Positions 38,082 to 46,594 are shown, counted from the stretch's first letter. The stretch: DNA of 64,000 bases from Microbacterium sp. (GCF_031180975.1 NZ_JAPSLI010000002.1:124001-188000); one strand, 5' to 3'. The notes: generated by a model not told the origin, from the letters alone. Numbers and translations are program-made.

Positions 38082-38959
38082 GGTGCCCCCACCGGACCGT
38101 CGCCCACCAGCCGGGCGAGCGCCACCGCGTCGTGGGGTGCGTGTCCCTTGGCGTCGTTGTCGAAGTACACGTAGACGTCCCGCGCGACCCCGTCCGTCGC
38201 ACCGCTCGCCCACCGGCGGCACCGCTCGGCCCAATCGTCCAGCTCCTGGCTCGTGTATCCGCTGTGGTACAGCTCCGTGGAGCCGTGCAGGCGCACGTAC
38301 ACGAAGCCGGCCGTCACCTCGTCGAACAGCGGCCAGCGACCCGCGGTGTCGGCGACGGTGAGCGCGACCTGCTGCTCGCGCAGCAGGTCGGTGAAGGCCG
38401 GGTCGTGGAAGCTCGGCGACCGCGGTTCGATGGCATGACGGATGGGGCGCTCTTCGTCCACATGCAGCCACGCCCTGCCCTGAAGCCGCTGGTCGTGCTC
38501 GCGGGCGATCGCCAGAGCCTCGCCGGTCGTGCGGGGGAGCGCCGCGAGGAAGTCCGCGAGCAGACTCCGGTCGAACTCCTGCCGGGCGGGCAGCTGCCAG
38601 AGCATCGGGCCCAGCGCCGGACCGAGCGCCAGCACGCCGGACGCCAGGAAGTTCGCCAGCGCCTGCCGGGGCTCGCGCAAGCGCAGCATGTGCGTGATGT
38701 AGCGGGACCCCTTCACGGCGAACACGAAACCCTCCGGCACGCTCTCCCGCCACCGGCGGTAGCTCTCCGGTCGCTGCAGCGAGTAGAACGAGCCGTTCAG
38801 TTCCGCCGAGGACATGGTGCGCCCGATGTACTCCAGCTCACGCCGCTGGGGGAGACCCACCGGGTAGAAGTCGCCCCGCCACGAGACGTACCGCCACCCG
38901 GACGTCCCGACGCGCACACGAGCGGCCGAGGCGGGCGGGTCGGGCCTGGTGGTGGTCAT
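38078..38959 (-). CDS. DUF72 (YecE-like) protein
   Basis: This 293-residue TIM-barrel-like protein of unknown role carries the DUF72 landmarks RVGTSGWRYVSWRGDFYPVGL at the N-terminus, LNGSFYSLQRPESYRRW, FAVKGSRYITHMLRL, GPMLWQLPA, and YVRLHGSTELYHSGYTSQEL followed by YVYFDNDAKGHAP. Some members are suggested to be isomerase- or nuclease-like, without proof. The ATG at 38959 has TAGCAT six bases upstream and no ribosome site. It is the first gene of a two-gene unit with the KTSC protein. Confidence 0.92.
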   Translation of the reverse strand: MTTTRPDPPASAARVRVGTSGWRYVSWRGDFYPVGLPQRRELEYIGRTMSSAELNGSFYSLQRPESYRRWRESVPEGFVFAVKGSRYITHMLRLREPRQALANFLASGVLALGPALGPMLWQLPARQEFDRSLLADFLAALPRTTGEALAIAREHDQRLQGRAWLHVDEERPIRHAIEPRSPSFHDPAFTDLLREQQVALTVADTAGRWPLFDEVTAGFVYVRLHGSTELYHSGYTSQELDDWAERCRRWASGATDGVARDVYVYFDNDAKGHAPHDAVALARLVGDGPVGAP

Positions 38960-38965
38960 CCCGTG

Positions 38966-38971
38966 ATGCTA
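38966..38971 (-). promoter_or_regulatory. -10 box (TAGCAT) of the DUF72-KTSC unit
   Basis: TAGCAT on the minus strand ends 6 bases before the ATG at 38959, in the leaderless arrangement. Confidence 0.55.
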
Positions 38972-39062
38972 GGCAGAGCGGCCCGGACCCGTGCAACCCC
39001 CTTCCGCCCGGCCCGGACGCACGGCATCCTGGGGGGACGAACATCGCGAAGGGAGGACGGAC

Positions 39063-39281
39063 ATGTCCGGATTTCAGGACGACCGAGCCGCGGAGGCGTC
39101 GGAGGGGGACCTGCTGGATCAGGAACGCGAGGCGTGGGGGACGGATGCCGTCGACCCCGAGCAGGCCGTGACGCCCCGAGTGCCGCGTGCCGACGACATC
39201 CATGCGGACCCCGCCGATGTCGTCGAGCAGACCATCGAGGTGCCGGAGGACGTCGACCTCGATGACGACGAGGAGGAGTGA
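39063..39281 (+). CDS. Small acidic protein, 72 aa
   Basis: ATG 39063 follows GGGAGG at a good distance (about six bases) and opens a 72-residue protein that is very acidic, ending in VDLDDDEEE. It has no cysteine or membrane helix; segments such as EGDLLDQEREAW and VVEQTIEVPEDV suggest short helices. I recognise no family beyond the general class of small acidic actinobacterial proteins. An upstream in-frame ATG at 38991 would add a Pro/Arg-rich leader and is less likely. It is convergent with the DUF262 gene. Confidence 0.65.
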   Translation: MSGFQDDRAAEASEGDLLDQEREAWGTDAVDPEQAVTPRVPRADDIHADPADVVEQTIEVPEDVDLDDDEEE

Positions 39282-39293
39282 GCCGGAGGCCCG

Positions 39294-41291
39294 CTACATG
39301 ACGTTGCCGATGTAGGAGTACTTGACGAACACCTCGGCGGCGATCCCGGACTCCTCGAGCACGCCCTGCAGCGCGTTCATCATGTAGTTGGAGTCCCAGC
39401 CCATGTAGAGGAAGTGGCTGTCGTCCAGCGCGTCCCAGTGGCCCTTCCACGCCATCTCGTCGTAGATCGGCCCGCCGCGGCGATCGCTGTACGCGATCGC
39501 CGCGGCGCGGTCGTCCGTCCACGCGCGGCGGAAGATGCGGTTGAACAGCGCCCGGACATCCTTGATCTCCCAGTGCTCGCCGCGGTACTCCACATAGTCG
39601 AACTCGCGGTCCCAGCCGGCCGGCCAGCCGCGGCGGCGGACGGCGTCCAGGATGGGGGTGAGGCCGTCGTCGTCGATCTCCGGCAGCGCCGGGCGCGCCC
39701 AGATCCGCACGAAGTCGGCGGTCAGCCGGGCAGTGCGCTCGGCGATCGCCGCGGTGCCCCACGCGGGCACACCCGCCAGTTCACGGGTCTCCGGCACGGC
39801 GCTGCGCGCGTACGCGCCGACCTGCTTGTCGGGGAACGACTGGCCGAACACGCGCTCGGCGAGCGGTTGCTCGAGCAGCGTGAGATTGCCGAGCGTCGGC
39901 GCGAGCGCGCGGTGGCTGTTCTGCTCGTCCTCGGTGTAGTCGCTCCACACCCGGCGTCCGTCCCCCGACCAGGTGTCGCCGGGCGCCGCCGGCACGATGT
40001 GCTCCACGTCGAAGGGGGCCGGGTCGGTGACCCCCTCGATGCGCCCGAGCACGTATGCGGCGTGCGGCAGCTCGCCGTACTTGAGGACGGCGCTGACACG
40101 CTCGTCCGACGGCGTGATGCGTGCCACGGCGCGCATCAGCGCGTCCCGTCCCTGCGCCCTGGCCCGGCACAGCCGCGCGATCAGCCGCTCCGGCGGGAGG
40201 CCGACGACCGCGCGGCGCAGGAACATCGCCTGCACCCACTCCAGCGTCTCGAGCAGTTCCGCCCGGCTGATCAGACCGCGGCGGTGGTCGCCGTAGGCGC
40301 TCATCACCAGCGGGTACGAGATGCGTCCGAACGTGTTCACGTGCACCAGCTGTCGCCGGATCTCCGGGTCGGGCTCCCGCGTCGGATCGAGCAGGATGCC
40401 GTAGATCTCGGCGTACTCGCGCCAGACGCCGGCATCCGTCCGCAGACGCTCGACGTCGACGCGGGGGAAGCGGTCGCGGAACGCGGCGTACACCCCGTGC
40501 TCACCCGCGGCGGCGACCTCCCGGCCGGTGGTCATCACCAGGTAGTGGCGCCAGAACGCGCCGATCGTCTCACCGGTGTGCTGTTCGATGGGCAGCCAGT
40601 ACTCCTCCTCGACCGCCAGCTGCTCGGCGTGCGACAGGCCCATCAGGATGTAGTTGTGGATGAGCTCGTGGTCCCGCAGCGGCTCACCCGTGGAGTTCAG
40701 GCTCTCGAAGATCTGCTGCGCGTTCGCGCTCGCACCCAGGGTGATCGAGACGTGCTCGAGCTTGCGCAGGCCGCGCCAGATCCGCGGCGCTTCGTCGGCG
40801 TGCACCTGGCTGCGGAAGAATGCGTAGTTGTCGTCGAAGCGGGACTCGCGGTCGACGTCGCCGCGGCGGTCCAGCACCACAGACTCGTACAGGTCCGTCC
40901 AGGCGTCGTGGGGGCGCAGCTTGGTGCGCCGGTCGTCGTCGGCGCGCACCAGGACCCGGTGCAACTCCGCCGCCATCGCCGGGTCGCTGTCCTGCACGGC
41001 GTGATGCAGCGCCGCGACGAGCAGCATGATCGTGGTGATCCGCTGCTGGCCGTCGATGAGGATGAGGTCGTCGCCTGCGGCATCCTCGGCGGACAGGATC
41101 GAGCCGATGAAGTGGCGGTGCGCGTCGTCCTCGCCGGCGACGGCGCGGATGTCGGTGAGCAGCTTCTCGCAGCCGCCGATGTCCCAGCGGTACTGCCGCT
41201 GATACACCGGGACGACGATCGTCGTGGACGGCGACGAGAGCCATTCGACAGTGTTGACCGCGTTCGCTTCGACATTGGTCGCCGTTGCCAT
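39294..41291 (-). CDS. DUF262/DUF1524 (GmrSD-like) putative nuclease
   Basis: This 665-residue protein has an N-terminal DUF262 domain (PVYQRQYRWDIGG at 28-40 and DGQQR at 80-84, the ParB/Srx-like NTP-binding motif) and a middle DUF1524 HNH nuclease domain near residue 430 (FDVEHIVP, then LAPTLGNLTLLEQPLAERVFG with the Asn). This is the architecture of the type IV modification-dependent restriction enzyme GmrSD. After it comes an extra C-terminal region of about 140 residues (EHWEIKDVRALFNRIFRRAW and HFLYMGWDSNYMMNALQ) not part of the basic pair. No other defence gene is adjacent. A role in phage defence is inferred from the family. Confidence 0.85.
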   Translation of the reverse strand: MATATNVEANAVNTVEWLSSPSTTIVVPVYQRQYRWDIGGCEKLLTDIRAVAGEDDAHRHFIGSILSAEDAAGDDLILIDGQQRITTIMLLVAALHHAVQDSDPAMAAELHRVLVRADDDRRTKLRPHDAWTDLYESVVLDRRGDVDRESRFDDNYAFFRSQVHADEAPRIWRGLRKLEHVSITLGASANAQQIFESLNSTGEPLRDHELIHNYILMGLSHAEQLAVEEEYWLPIEQHTGETIGAFWRHYLVMTTGREVAAAGEHGVYAAFRDRFPRVDVERLRTDAGVWREYAEIYGILLDPTREPDPEIRRQLVHVNTFGRISYPLVMSAYGDHRRGLISRAELLETLEWVQAMFLRRAVVGLPPERLIARLCRARAQGRDALMRAVARITPSDERVSAVLKYGELPHAAYVLGRIEGVTDPAPFDVEHIVPAAPGDTWSGDGRRVWSDYTEDEQNSHRALAPTLGNLTLLEQPLAERVFGQSFPDKQVGAYARSAVPETRELAGVPAWGTAAIAERTARLTADFVRIWARPALPEIDDDGLTPILDAVRRRGWPAGWDREFDYVEYRGEHWEIKDVRALFNRIFRRAWTDDRAAAIAYSDRRGGPIYDEMAWKGHWDALDDSHFLYMGWDSNYMMNALQGVLEESGIAAEVFVKYSYIGNVM

Positions 41292-41399
41292 GACTGAGTG
41301 ATGCCTCCGATTGGCGGGAAGACGAGTGCCGCCGCATCGAGTCTAGTCTTCGCCCTCTCGGCGGAGCCGCTGCTCCCGGGTCCTCGGAGGCGGGCGATG

Positions 41400-41412
41400 T
41401 AGGCTTGCCTAA
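41400..41412. promoter_or_regulatory. Inverted repeat TAGGC-TT-GCCTA upstream of the oxygenase gene
   Basis: A 5-2-5 inverted repeat (41400-41411), extended on one side by A, resembles the core of DtxR/IdeR iron boxes (TTAGG...CCTAA) but matches only part of the 19-base consensus. It also contains TAGGCT, which could be the -10 box. It lies about 41 bases before the ATG at 41453. Confidence 0.35.
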
Positions 41413-41452
41413 GTAGGGCCTGTTAAAACGTGCTGGCCCCTTACGAAAGGAC

Positions 41453-42238
41453 ATGACTCAGATCATGGGATACATCAAGTCCGCAGCGCTCGAGGAGAAG
41501 GGCTTCGTCGTCCTGGACCGTTACGACCAGGAGGCCGACCCCAAGGAGTGGCTCGACATCGAGTACGTCGACTGGAAGTCCTCGGGTGACACCCGCTTCG
41601 CACCGCTCGCCAGCGCCAAGGGCGAGATCGAGTGCAACGGCTTCTGGAACCACAAGCCGCCGCGGACCGACAAGGACGGCGTGTGGATCGACTCGCAGGT
41701 CGAGAAGGCGCCGAACCTGACCCGTCGCGCGCAGGAGCCGGGCGCCAACGTCGGCCGCTGCCGCGTGATCGAGTTGCAGCCCACCCCGTACGGCGAGTGC
41801 CTGTACAACCTGCACCAGGACGACAACAATCGTCTGAACCCGGACGGCACCGGCTGGGTCGTGCGCGGGTTCTTCAACCTGACCGACGACAAGGACAGCT
41901 ACTTCGTCCTGCGCGAGAACCGCACCGACCCGAGCATCGAGTACCGCATCGCCCTGCCGGCCGGTGCCCAGCTCATCGTCGACACGCAGCGTCTGTGGCA
42001 CGCCGCCACCCACAACGGCACCGAGCCGCGGTACTGCCTGATCACCTCGTGGACCTCGGGCCCTGAGCTCGACGCGTACATCGAGAAGTACAACGGCACC
42101 GACGACGTCGAGAACTACGAGGTCCCTCAGGACGTGCTCGAGGCCGGGTACGCCGAGCAGGCCCGCCGCGACGCCGCCCGCGCCGCGTACTACGCAGCCA
42201 AGGGCCAGCAGGTCAAGCAGGCCATGAGCGAGGCCTGA
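41453..42238 (+). CDS. Putative Fe(II)/2-oxoglutarate-dependent oxygenase-fold protein
   Basis: This 261-residue protein shows the full facial-triad spacing of Fe(II)/2-oxoglutarate oxygenases: His121-x-Asp123 in YNLHQDDNN, then His183 in RLWHAATHN, then Arg193 ten residues later (EPRYCLITSW), the usual co-substrate Arg. Core strands VVRGFFNLTDDKDSYFVLR and GAQLIVDTQRLWHAA fit the double-stranded beta-helix. The C-terminus is an Ala/Gln-rich helix. The substrate is unknown. AAAGGA is only about two bases from ATG 41453 and about 14 from ATG 41465, so the start is not certain. It is divergent from the DUF262 gene. Confidence 0.6.
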   Translation: MTQIMGYIKSAALEEKGFVVLDRYDQEADPKEWLDIEYVDWKSSGDTRFAPLASAKGEIECNGFWNHKPPRTDKDGVWIDSQVEKAPNLTRRAQEPGANVGRCRVIELQPTPYGECLYNLHQDDNNRLNPDGTGWVVRGFFNLTDDKDSYFVLRENRTDPSIEYRIALPAGAQLIVDTQRLWHAATHNGTEPRYCLITSWTSGPELDAYIEKYNGTDDVENYEVPQDVLEAGYAEQARRDAARAAYYAAKGQQVKQAMSEA

Positions 42239-42250
42239 CCCTCTCCCGAT

Positions 42251-42278
42251 GGCCCCGGTTCCTACACGGACCGGGGCC
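42251..42278 (+). terminator. Hairpin terminator after the oxygenase-like gene
   Basis: A 9-bp GC-rich stem (42251-42259 with 42270-42278) followed by TT lies 12 bases past the stop codon. Confidence 0.75.
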
Positions 42279-42299
42279 TTCGCCGTCGTAATGACATGG

Positions 42300-42328
42300 T
42301 TGTGATTTCCGCGGTCGTGGGTCAGAAT
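42300..42328 (+). promoter_or_regulatory. Candidate promoter of the DUF3145 gene
   Basis: TTGTGA (42300-42305) and CAGAAT (42323-42328) are separated by 17 bases, a good -35/-10 layout. The resulting leader of about 70 bases holds the inverted repeat TCAGGT...ACCTGA (42365-42391) just before the GGAGAG ribosome site. Confidence 0.45.
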
Positions 42329-42406
42329 GGGCACATAACCGCATAGCTCGCCGCATCTTTTCGGTCAGGTCGTAGGGGAAGACGTACCTGATGAAACGGA
42401 GAGATC

Positions 42407-42910
42407 ATGGCGACGGGATACGCACGCGGAGTGGTGTTCATCCACTCCGCCCCTCGCGCGCTCTGCCCGCACCTCGAATGGGCGGTAGGACGCGCTCTCG
42501 GTCGTGCCGTCAGCTTCGACTGGAGCGACCAGCCGGTGCAGCAGGGCACACGCCGTGCGGAGTTCTATTGGGACGGCCCGGTGGGCACCGGCGCTGCGCT
42601 GGCCACGGCGATCCGCGGCTGGGAGCACCTGCGGTTCGAGGTGACGGAGGATCCGACACCTCGCAGTGACGGCGGACGCTGGCTGCACACGCCCGATCTC
42701 GGCATCCATTACGCGCAGACGGACGCCGCCGGCAACATCGTCGTCGGCGAGGACCGCATCCGCTACGCGATGGAGATCGCGGCGGGCAACGCGGCGGAAC
42801 TGCAGCGCGAACTGGACGTCGCCCTGGGCACGGCCTGGGACGAGGAGCTGGAGCCGTTCCGGCACGCCAGCGACGACGCGCGCGTCGTCTGGCTGCACAA
42901 GGTCGGCTGA
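42407..42910 (+). CDS. DUF3145 family protein
   Basis: This 167-residue protein belongs to DUF3145, a family confined to actinobacteria and of unknown role. Landmarks are GVVFIHSAPRALCPHLEWA, the VSFDWSDQPVQQGTRRAEFYW strand-turn, WEHLRFEVTEDPTP and the C-terminal FRHASDDARVVWLHKVG. ATG 42407 is preceded by GGAGAG five bases upstream. It sits beside the fatty-acid synthesis cluster, facing it across a shared terminator. Confidence 0.93.
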   Translation: MATGYARGVVFIHSAPRALCPHLEWAVGRALGRAVSFDWSDQPVQQGTRRAEFYWDGPVGTGAALATAIRGWEHLRFEVTEDPTPRSDGGRWLHTPDLGIHYAQTDAAGNIVVGEDRIRYAMEIAAGNAAELQRELDVALGTAWDEELEPFRHASDDARVVWLHKVG

Positions 42911-43006
42911 CCGGGACCGCCGCAGGAGACCTGTGGAGGAGGCGTGAGTACCGGAGCCCGGTGAGTCATCCCTGGCGCCGAGAAGGCGAATCCTCCGCAT
43001 ATGGCA

Positions 43007-43034
43007 GGAGCCCCCGCGGGGAAGCGGGGGCTCC
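43007..43034. terminator. Bidirectional hairpin terminator between DUF3145 gene and fabF
   Basis: An 11-bp perfect stem (43007-43017 with 43024-43034) with a 6-base loop stands between two convergent genes, 18 bases past the fabF stop. Confidence 0.85.
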
Positions 43035-43051
43035 GTCCATGTCTCCGGCGG

Positions 43052-44287
43052 TCAGGCGTTCCGGAAGGCCACGACGGCGTTGTGACCGCCGAAGCCGAAC
43101 GAGTTGCTGATCGCGAGCTGGGGACCGTCGCCCAACGGCTGCGGCTCGCCGGACAGTTTGAACGGCACGGCCGGGTCGGGCTCGGTCATGTTGATCGTCG
43201 GCGGGGCGACACGGTCGCGCAACGCCAGCACGGTGAACACGGCCTCGAGAGCGCCGGTGCCGCCGAGCAGGTGGCCTGTGGAGGCCTTGGTGGCCGACAC
43301 CGGGATGTCGTCGATCCGCTCTCCGAAGACGCGCTTCAGCGCCTCGTATTCGTTGGGATCGCCGACCGGCGTCGATGTCGCGTGCGCGTTGATGTGGGTC
43401 ACCTCGTCGGCGCTGGCGCCCGCCTGCTCCAGCGCCTGCTCGACGGCGCGGGCCGCGCCGGCACCCTCAGGGTCGTTGCCGGTGATGTGGTACGAGTCGG
43501 CGGTCACGCCGCCTCCGACCAGATACGCGTAGATCTTGGCGCCGCGTGCCTTGGCGTGCTCCTCGGTCTCCAGCACGAGGGCCGCGCCGCCTTCACCCAT
43601 GACGAACCCGTCGCGGTCGATCGCACCGGGGCGAGATGCGCCTTCGGGGTCGTCGTTGCGGCGAGACAGCGCCTGAGCGGACGCGAAGGATGCCATCGTG
43701 ATGGGGTGGATCGCCGACTCGGCGCCGCCCGCGATGACCACGTCGGCGAGACCGTCCTGCAGGTGCTCGTACGCGTTCGCGATCGACTCCGTGCTCGACG
43801 CGCAAGCGCTCACCACAGTGCGGGCGTACGCCTTGGCGTTGAAGTGCAGCGACAGGTTTCCCGCACCGGCGTTCGGCATGAGCATGGGCACGGTCAGTGG
43901 CATGACCCGGCGCGGGCCCTTCTCGCGCAGGGTGTCCCACGCGTCCAGCAGGGTCCAGACGCCGCCGATACCGGTGGCCCAATCCACTCCGAGTCGCTCC
44001 GGGGCGACCTCGGGGGTCCCGGCGTCCTCCCATGCCTCACGGGCCGCGATGAGCGCGAACTGCGTCGACGGGTCGAGGCGCTTGGCCTCGTGCCGCGGCA
44101 GGACCTCCTCGGGGCGCACCGACGCCTCGGCGGCGAACGTGACGGGGATCTGGTACTTCTCGACCCACTCGTGCGTCAGCGTACGAGCGCCGGGCTTGCC
44201 GGCGAGCAGGTTCTCCCAGTTCTCCGGGGCCGTTCCGCCCAGTGCGGAGGTGGCGCCGATACCGGTGACGACGATGCGCTTGGTCAT
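43052..44287 (-). CDS. fabF: Beta-ketoacyl-ACP synthase II
   Basis: This 411-residue condensing enzyme elongates acyl-ACP with malonyl-ACP in type II fatty acid synthesis. The Cys-His-His triad is intact: Cys162 in VVSACASSTES, His302 in INAHATSTPVGD and His339 in KASTGHLLGG. It ends with the family motif AISNSFGFGGHNA. It is the last gene of fabD-fabH-acpP-fabF, and a hairpin separates it from acpP. Confidence 0.97.
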   Translation of the reverse strand: MTKRIVVTGIGATSALGGTAPENWENLLAGKPGARTLTHEWVEKYQIPVTFAAEASVRPEEVLPRHEAKRLDPSTQFALIAAREAWEDAGTPEVAPERLGVDWATGIGGVWTLLDAWDTLREKGPRRVMPLTVPMLMPNAGAGNLSLHFNAKAYARTVVSACASSTESIANAYEHLQDGLADVVIAGGAESAIHPITMASFASAQALSRRNDDPEGASRPGAIDRDGFVMGEGGAALVLETEEHAKARGAKIYAYLVGGGVTADSYHITGNDPEGAGAARAVEQALEQAGASADEVTHINAHATSTPVGDPNEYEALKRVFGERIDDIPVSATKASTGHLLGGTGALEAVFTVLALRDRVAPPTINMTEPDPAVPFKLSGEPQPLGDGPQLAISNSFGFGGHNAVVAFRNA

Positions 44288-44322
44288 GGGGGTCCTTCGT
44301 GGAGGGAGGGAACGGATAAGGA

Positions 44323-44356
44323 GGATGCCACGCCCCGACGAGCGGGGGTGGCATCC
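44323..44356 (-). promoter_or_regulatory. Hairpin between acpP and fabF (attenuator or mRNA-stabiliser candidate)
   Basis: GGATGCCAC pairs with GTGGCATCC, with a few more G-C pairs after one mismatch. It lies ten bases after the acpP stop and before fabF. It could let acpP accumulate above fabF; this is inference. Confidence 0.5.
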
Positions 44357-44365
44357 TGCGGGGTC

Positions 44366-44614
44366 TTACTCCTGGCCGGCGACGATGAAGTTGACGGCGT
44401 CGGCGACGGTCTTCAGGTTCTTGACCTCGTCGTCGGGGATGGTGACGCCGAACTTCTCCTCGGCGTTGACGACGATCGTCATCATCGAGATCGAGTCGAT
44501 GTCGAGGTCGTCGGTGAACGACTTCTCCATCGCGACCTCGGACGCGTCGATGCCCGTCTCGTCGGTGACCAGCTCGGCAAGGCCGGCGAGGACCTCGTCG
44601 TGGGTGAGAGCCAT
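44366..44614 (-). CDS. acpP: Acyl carrier protein
   Basis: This 82-residue acidic four-helix carrier holds the growing acyl chain on 4'-phosphopantetheine. The attachment Ser41 is in LDIDSISMM, a variant of the usual DSL motif with Ile after Ser. The gene lies 64 bases after fabH. It is followed by a hairpin, which may help raise its expression, as carrier protein is needed in large amounts. Confidence 0.96.
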   Translation of the reverse strand: MALTHDEVLAGLAELVTDETGIDASEVAMEKSFTDDLDIDSISMMTIVVNAEEKFGVTIPDDEVKNLKTVADAVNFIVAGQE

Positions 44615-44678
44615 GTTTTCCTCTTTCTCGGGGGTGGTTTCGGGACCGGTGAACAGTCTAGGGAACGGCGGGCGCTGC

Positions 44679-45677
44679 TCAGGGAAGGACGACGACCTGC
44701 GCGCCGAACACGAGGCCGGCGCCGAAGCCGATCTGCAGGGCGAGGCCGCCGCTGAGCTCGGGGTGCTCCTCGAGCAGGCGGTGGGTCGCCAGCGGGATCG
44801 AAGCGGCCGAGGTGTTGCCGGTGGTCTCGATGTCGCGCGCGATGACCGTCGTCTCGGGAAGCTCCAACTGCTTCGCGAACTCCTCCACGATGCGCAGGTT
44901 CGCCTGGTGGGGGATGAAGGCGGCGATGTCGGATGCCTGGACGCCGGCGCGCTCGAGCGCCTCGCGTGCGACCTTCGCCATCTCCCAGACCGCCCAGCGG
45001 AACACGCGGGGGCCCTCCTGGCGCAGCGTCGGCCACGGCGCGACGCCGTCGCGAAACTCGGTCAGGGTGTGGTTCATCCCGACCAGGTCGGCCTTCGAGC
45101 CGTCCGAGCCCCACACGGTCGCCGAGATGCCCGGCGTGTCGCTGGGGCCGATCACCACGGCGCCCGCCCCGTCGCCGAGCAGGAACGAGATGCTGCGGTC
45201 GGTGGGGTCGACGATGTCGGAGAGCTTCTCAGCGCCGATCACGACGGCGTAGTGCGCCGCACCGGCGCGGATGAGCGCGTCGGCCTGGGCGATTGCGTAG
45301 GCGTAGCCGGCGCAGGCGGCGTTCGAGTCGTAGGCGGCAGCCGGGTTCGCACCGATGCGGTCGGCGACGATCGCCGACACCGACGGCGTCTGCTTGGGGT
45401 TGCTGACGGTGGCGACGATCACCAAGTCGATCTGGTCGGCCGGGACGCCGGAGCGCTCGATGGCCTCGCGTGCGGCATCCGTCGAGAGGGAGATGACGTC
45501 GGTCTCGGGCCTGGCCCTCGCGCGGGTGATGATGCCGGTGCGCTGACGGATCCACTCGTCGCTGGAGTCGATCGGGCCGACCAGGTCGTCGTTCGGGACC
45601 GCGTTCTCGCCGCGGGCGGCGCCGACGGAGTAGATGCGCGTGTACGCGGGACCGGTGGCCTGCTTCAGCGTCGTCAC
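44679..45677 (-). CDS. fabH: Beta-ketoacyl-ACP synthase III
   Basis: This 332-residue enzyme starts fatty acid synthesis by condensing a short acyl-CoA with malonyl-ACP. The triad is Cys122 in SNAACAGYAY, His257 in FIPHQANLRI and Asn288 in ETTGNTSAASIP. In actinobacteria FabH commonly prefers branched starters, giving iso and anteiso lipids; this sequence alone does not show the preference. GTG at 45677 overlaps the fabD stop by four bases (GTGA), indicating coupling. Confidence 0.97.
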   Translation of the reverse strand: MTTLKQATGPAYTRIYSVGAARGENAVPNDDLVGPIDSSDEWIRQRTGIITRARARPETDVISLSTDAAREAIERSGVPADQIDLVIVATVSNPKQTPSVSAIVADRIGANPAAAYDSNAACAGYAYAIAQADALIRAGAAHYAVVIGAEKLSDIVDPTDRSISFLLGDGAGAVVIGPSDTPGISATVWGSDGSKADLVGMNHTLTEFRDGVAPWPTLRQEGPRVFRWAVWEMAKVAREALERAGVQASDIAAFIPHQANLRIVEEFAKQLELPETTVIARDIETTGNTSAASIPLATHRLLEEHPELSGGLALQIGFGAGLVFGAQVVVLP

Positions 45678-46594
45678 TTGGCGTCTCCGTTCAGCAGCGC
45701 CACGGCTGCGTCGAGGTCATCAGGGGTCTTCACCGCGACGGCGGGAACGCCGCGCAGGCCGCGCTTGGCCAGGCCGGTGAGAGCGCCGGCGGGCGCCAGT
45801 TCGATCAGGCCGGTGATGCCGCGGTCGGCGAACGACGCCATGCACAGGTCCCACCGCACCGGGGAGGACACCTGGTCGACGATGTGGTCGAGGGCGGTGC
45901 GGCCGTCGGTGACGACGGAGCCGTCGCGGTTCGTCCAGAGCGTCACCTGCGGATCGGATGCCGGAACGCCGGCGACCGCGTCGCGCAGGGTTTCCACCGC
46001 CGAGGACATGTACTCGGTGTGGAACGCCCCCGCGACCTGCAGCGGTACCACCCGGGTGCCGCGCAGCGGCTCCTCGGCGAGAGCGGCGAGAGCCGGCATG
46101 GCGCCCGCGGCGACGATCTGTCCGCCGCCGTTGTAGTTGGCGGGGCTGAGGCCGAGTTCCGCCAGGCGCGCCTCGACGGCCTCCTGGTCGCCGCCGAGAA
46201 CCGCGCTCATGCCGGTCTCCGCCGCGGCGGCGGCATCCGCCATCGCGCGGCCGCGGATGCCGACCAGCCGCATGGCGTCGGCGTCGCTGATCACCCCGGC
46301 TCCGGCGGCGGCGGCGAGCTCACCGACCGAGTGACCGGCGATGCCGTCGGCGCGCCGCCCGGCGCGCGATTCGAGCGCGGCGAGGGTGACGAGAGAGGCG
46401 GCGACGATGAGCGGCTGTGCGATGCGGGTGTCGCGGATCGTGTCGGCATCCGATTCGGTGCCGTGCGCGATCAAGTCGACCTCGGCGGCCTCCGAGTAAG
46501 CGCCGAGACGGTCGGCGACGCCGTCGAGTTCGAGCCAGGGTGCGAGGAATCCGGGGGTCTGAGAGCCCTGTCCGGGGCAGGCGACGACGATCAC
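45674..46594 (-). CDS. fabD: Malonyl-CoA:ACP transacylase
   Basis: This 306-residue enzyme transfers malonyl groups from CoA to ACP. It begins VIVVACPGQGSQTPGF, has the nucleophile Ser89 in GHSVGE and the partner His192 in AGAFHTEYM. GTG 46594 gives the normal N-terminus for the family; the frame is open for 16 more codons but those look random. A weak CAGACT box six bases before the GTG would make the mRNA leaderless. It is the first gene of the fab operon. Confidence 0.96.
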   Translation of the reverse strand: MIVVACPGQGSQTPGFLAPWLELDGVADRLGAYSEAAEVDLIAHGTESDADTIRDTRIAQPLIVAASLVTLAALESRAGRRADGIAGHSVGELAAAAGAGVISDADAMRLVGIRGRAMADAAAAAETGMSAVLGGDQEAVEARLAELGLSPANYNGGGQIVAAGAMPALAALAEEPLRGTRVVPLQVAGAFHTEYMSSAVETLRDAVAGVPASDPQVTLWTNRDGSVVTDGRTALDHIVDQVSSPVRWDLCMASFADRGITGLIELAPAGALTGLAKRGLRGVPAVAVKTPDDLDAAVALLNGDAK

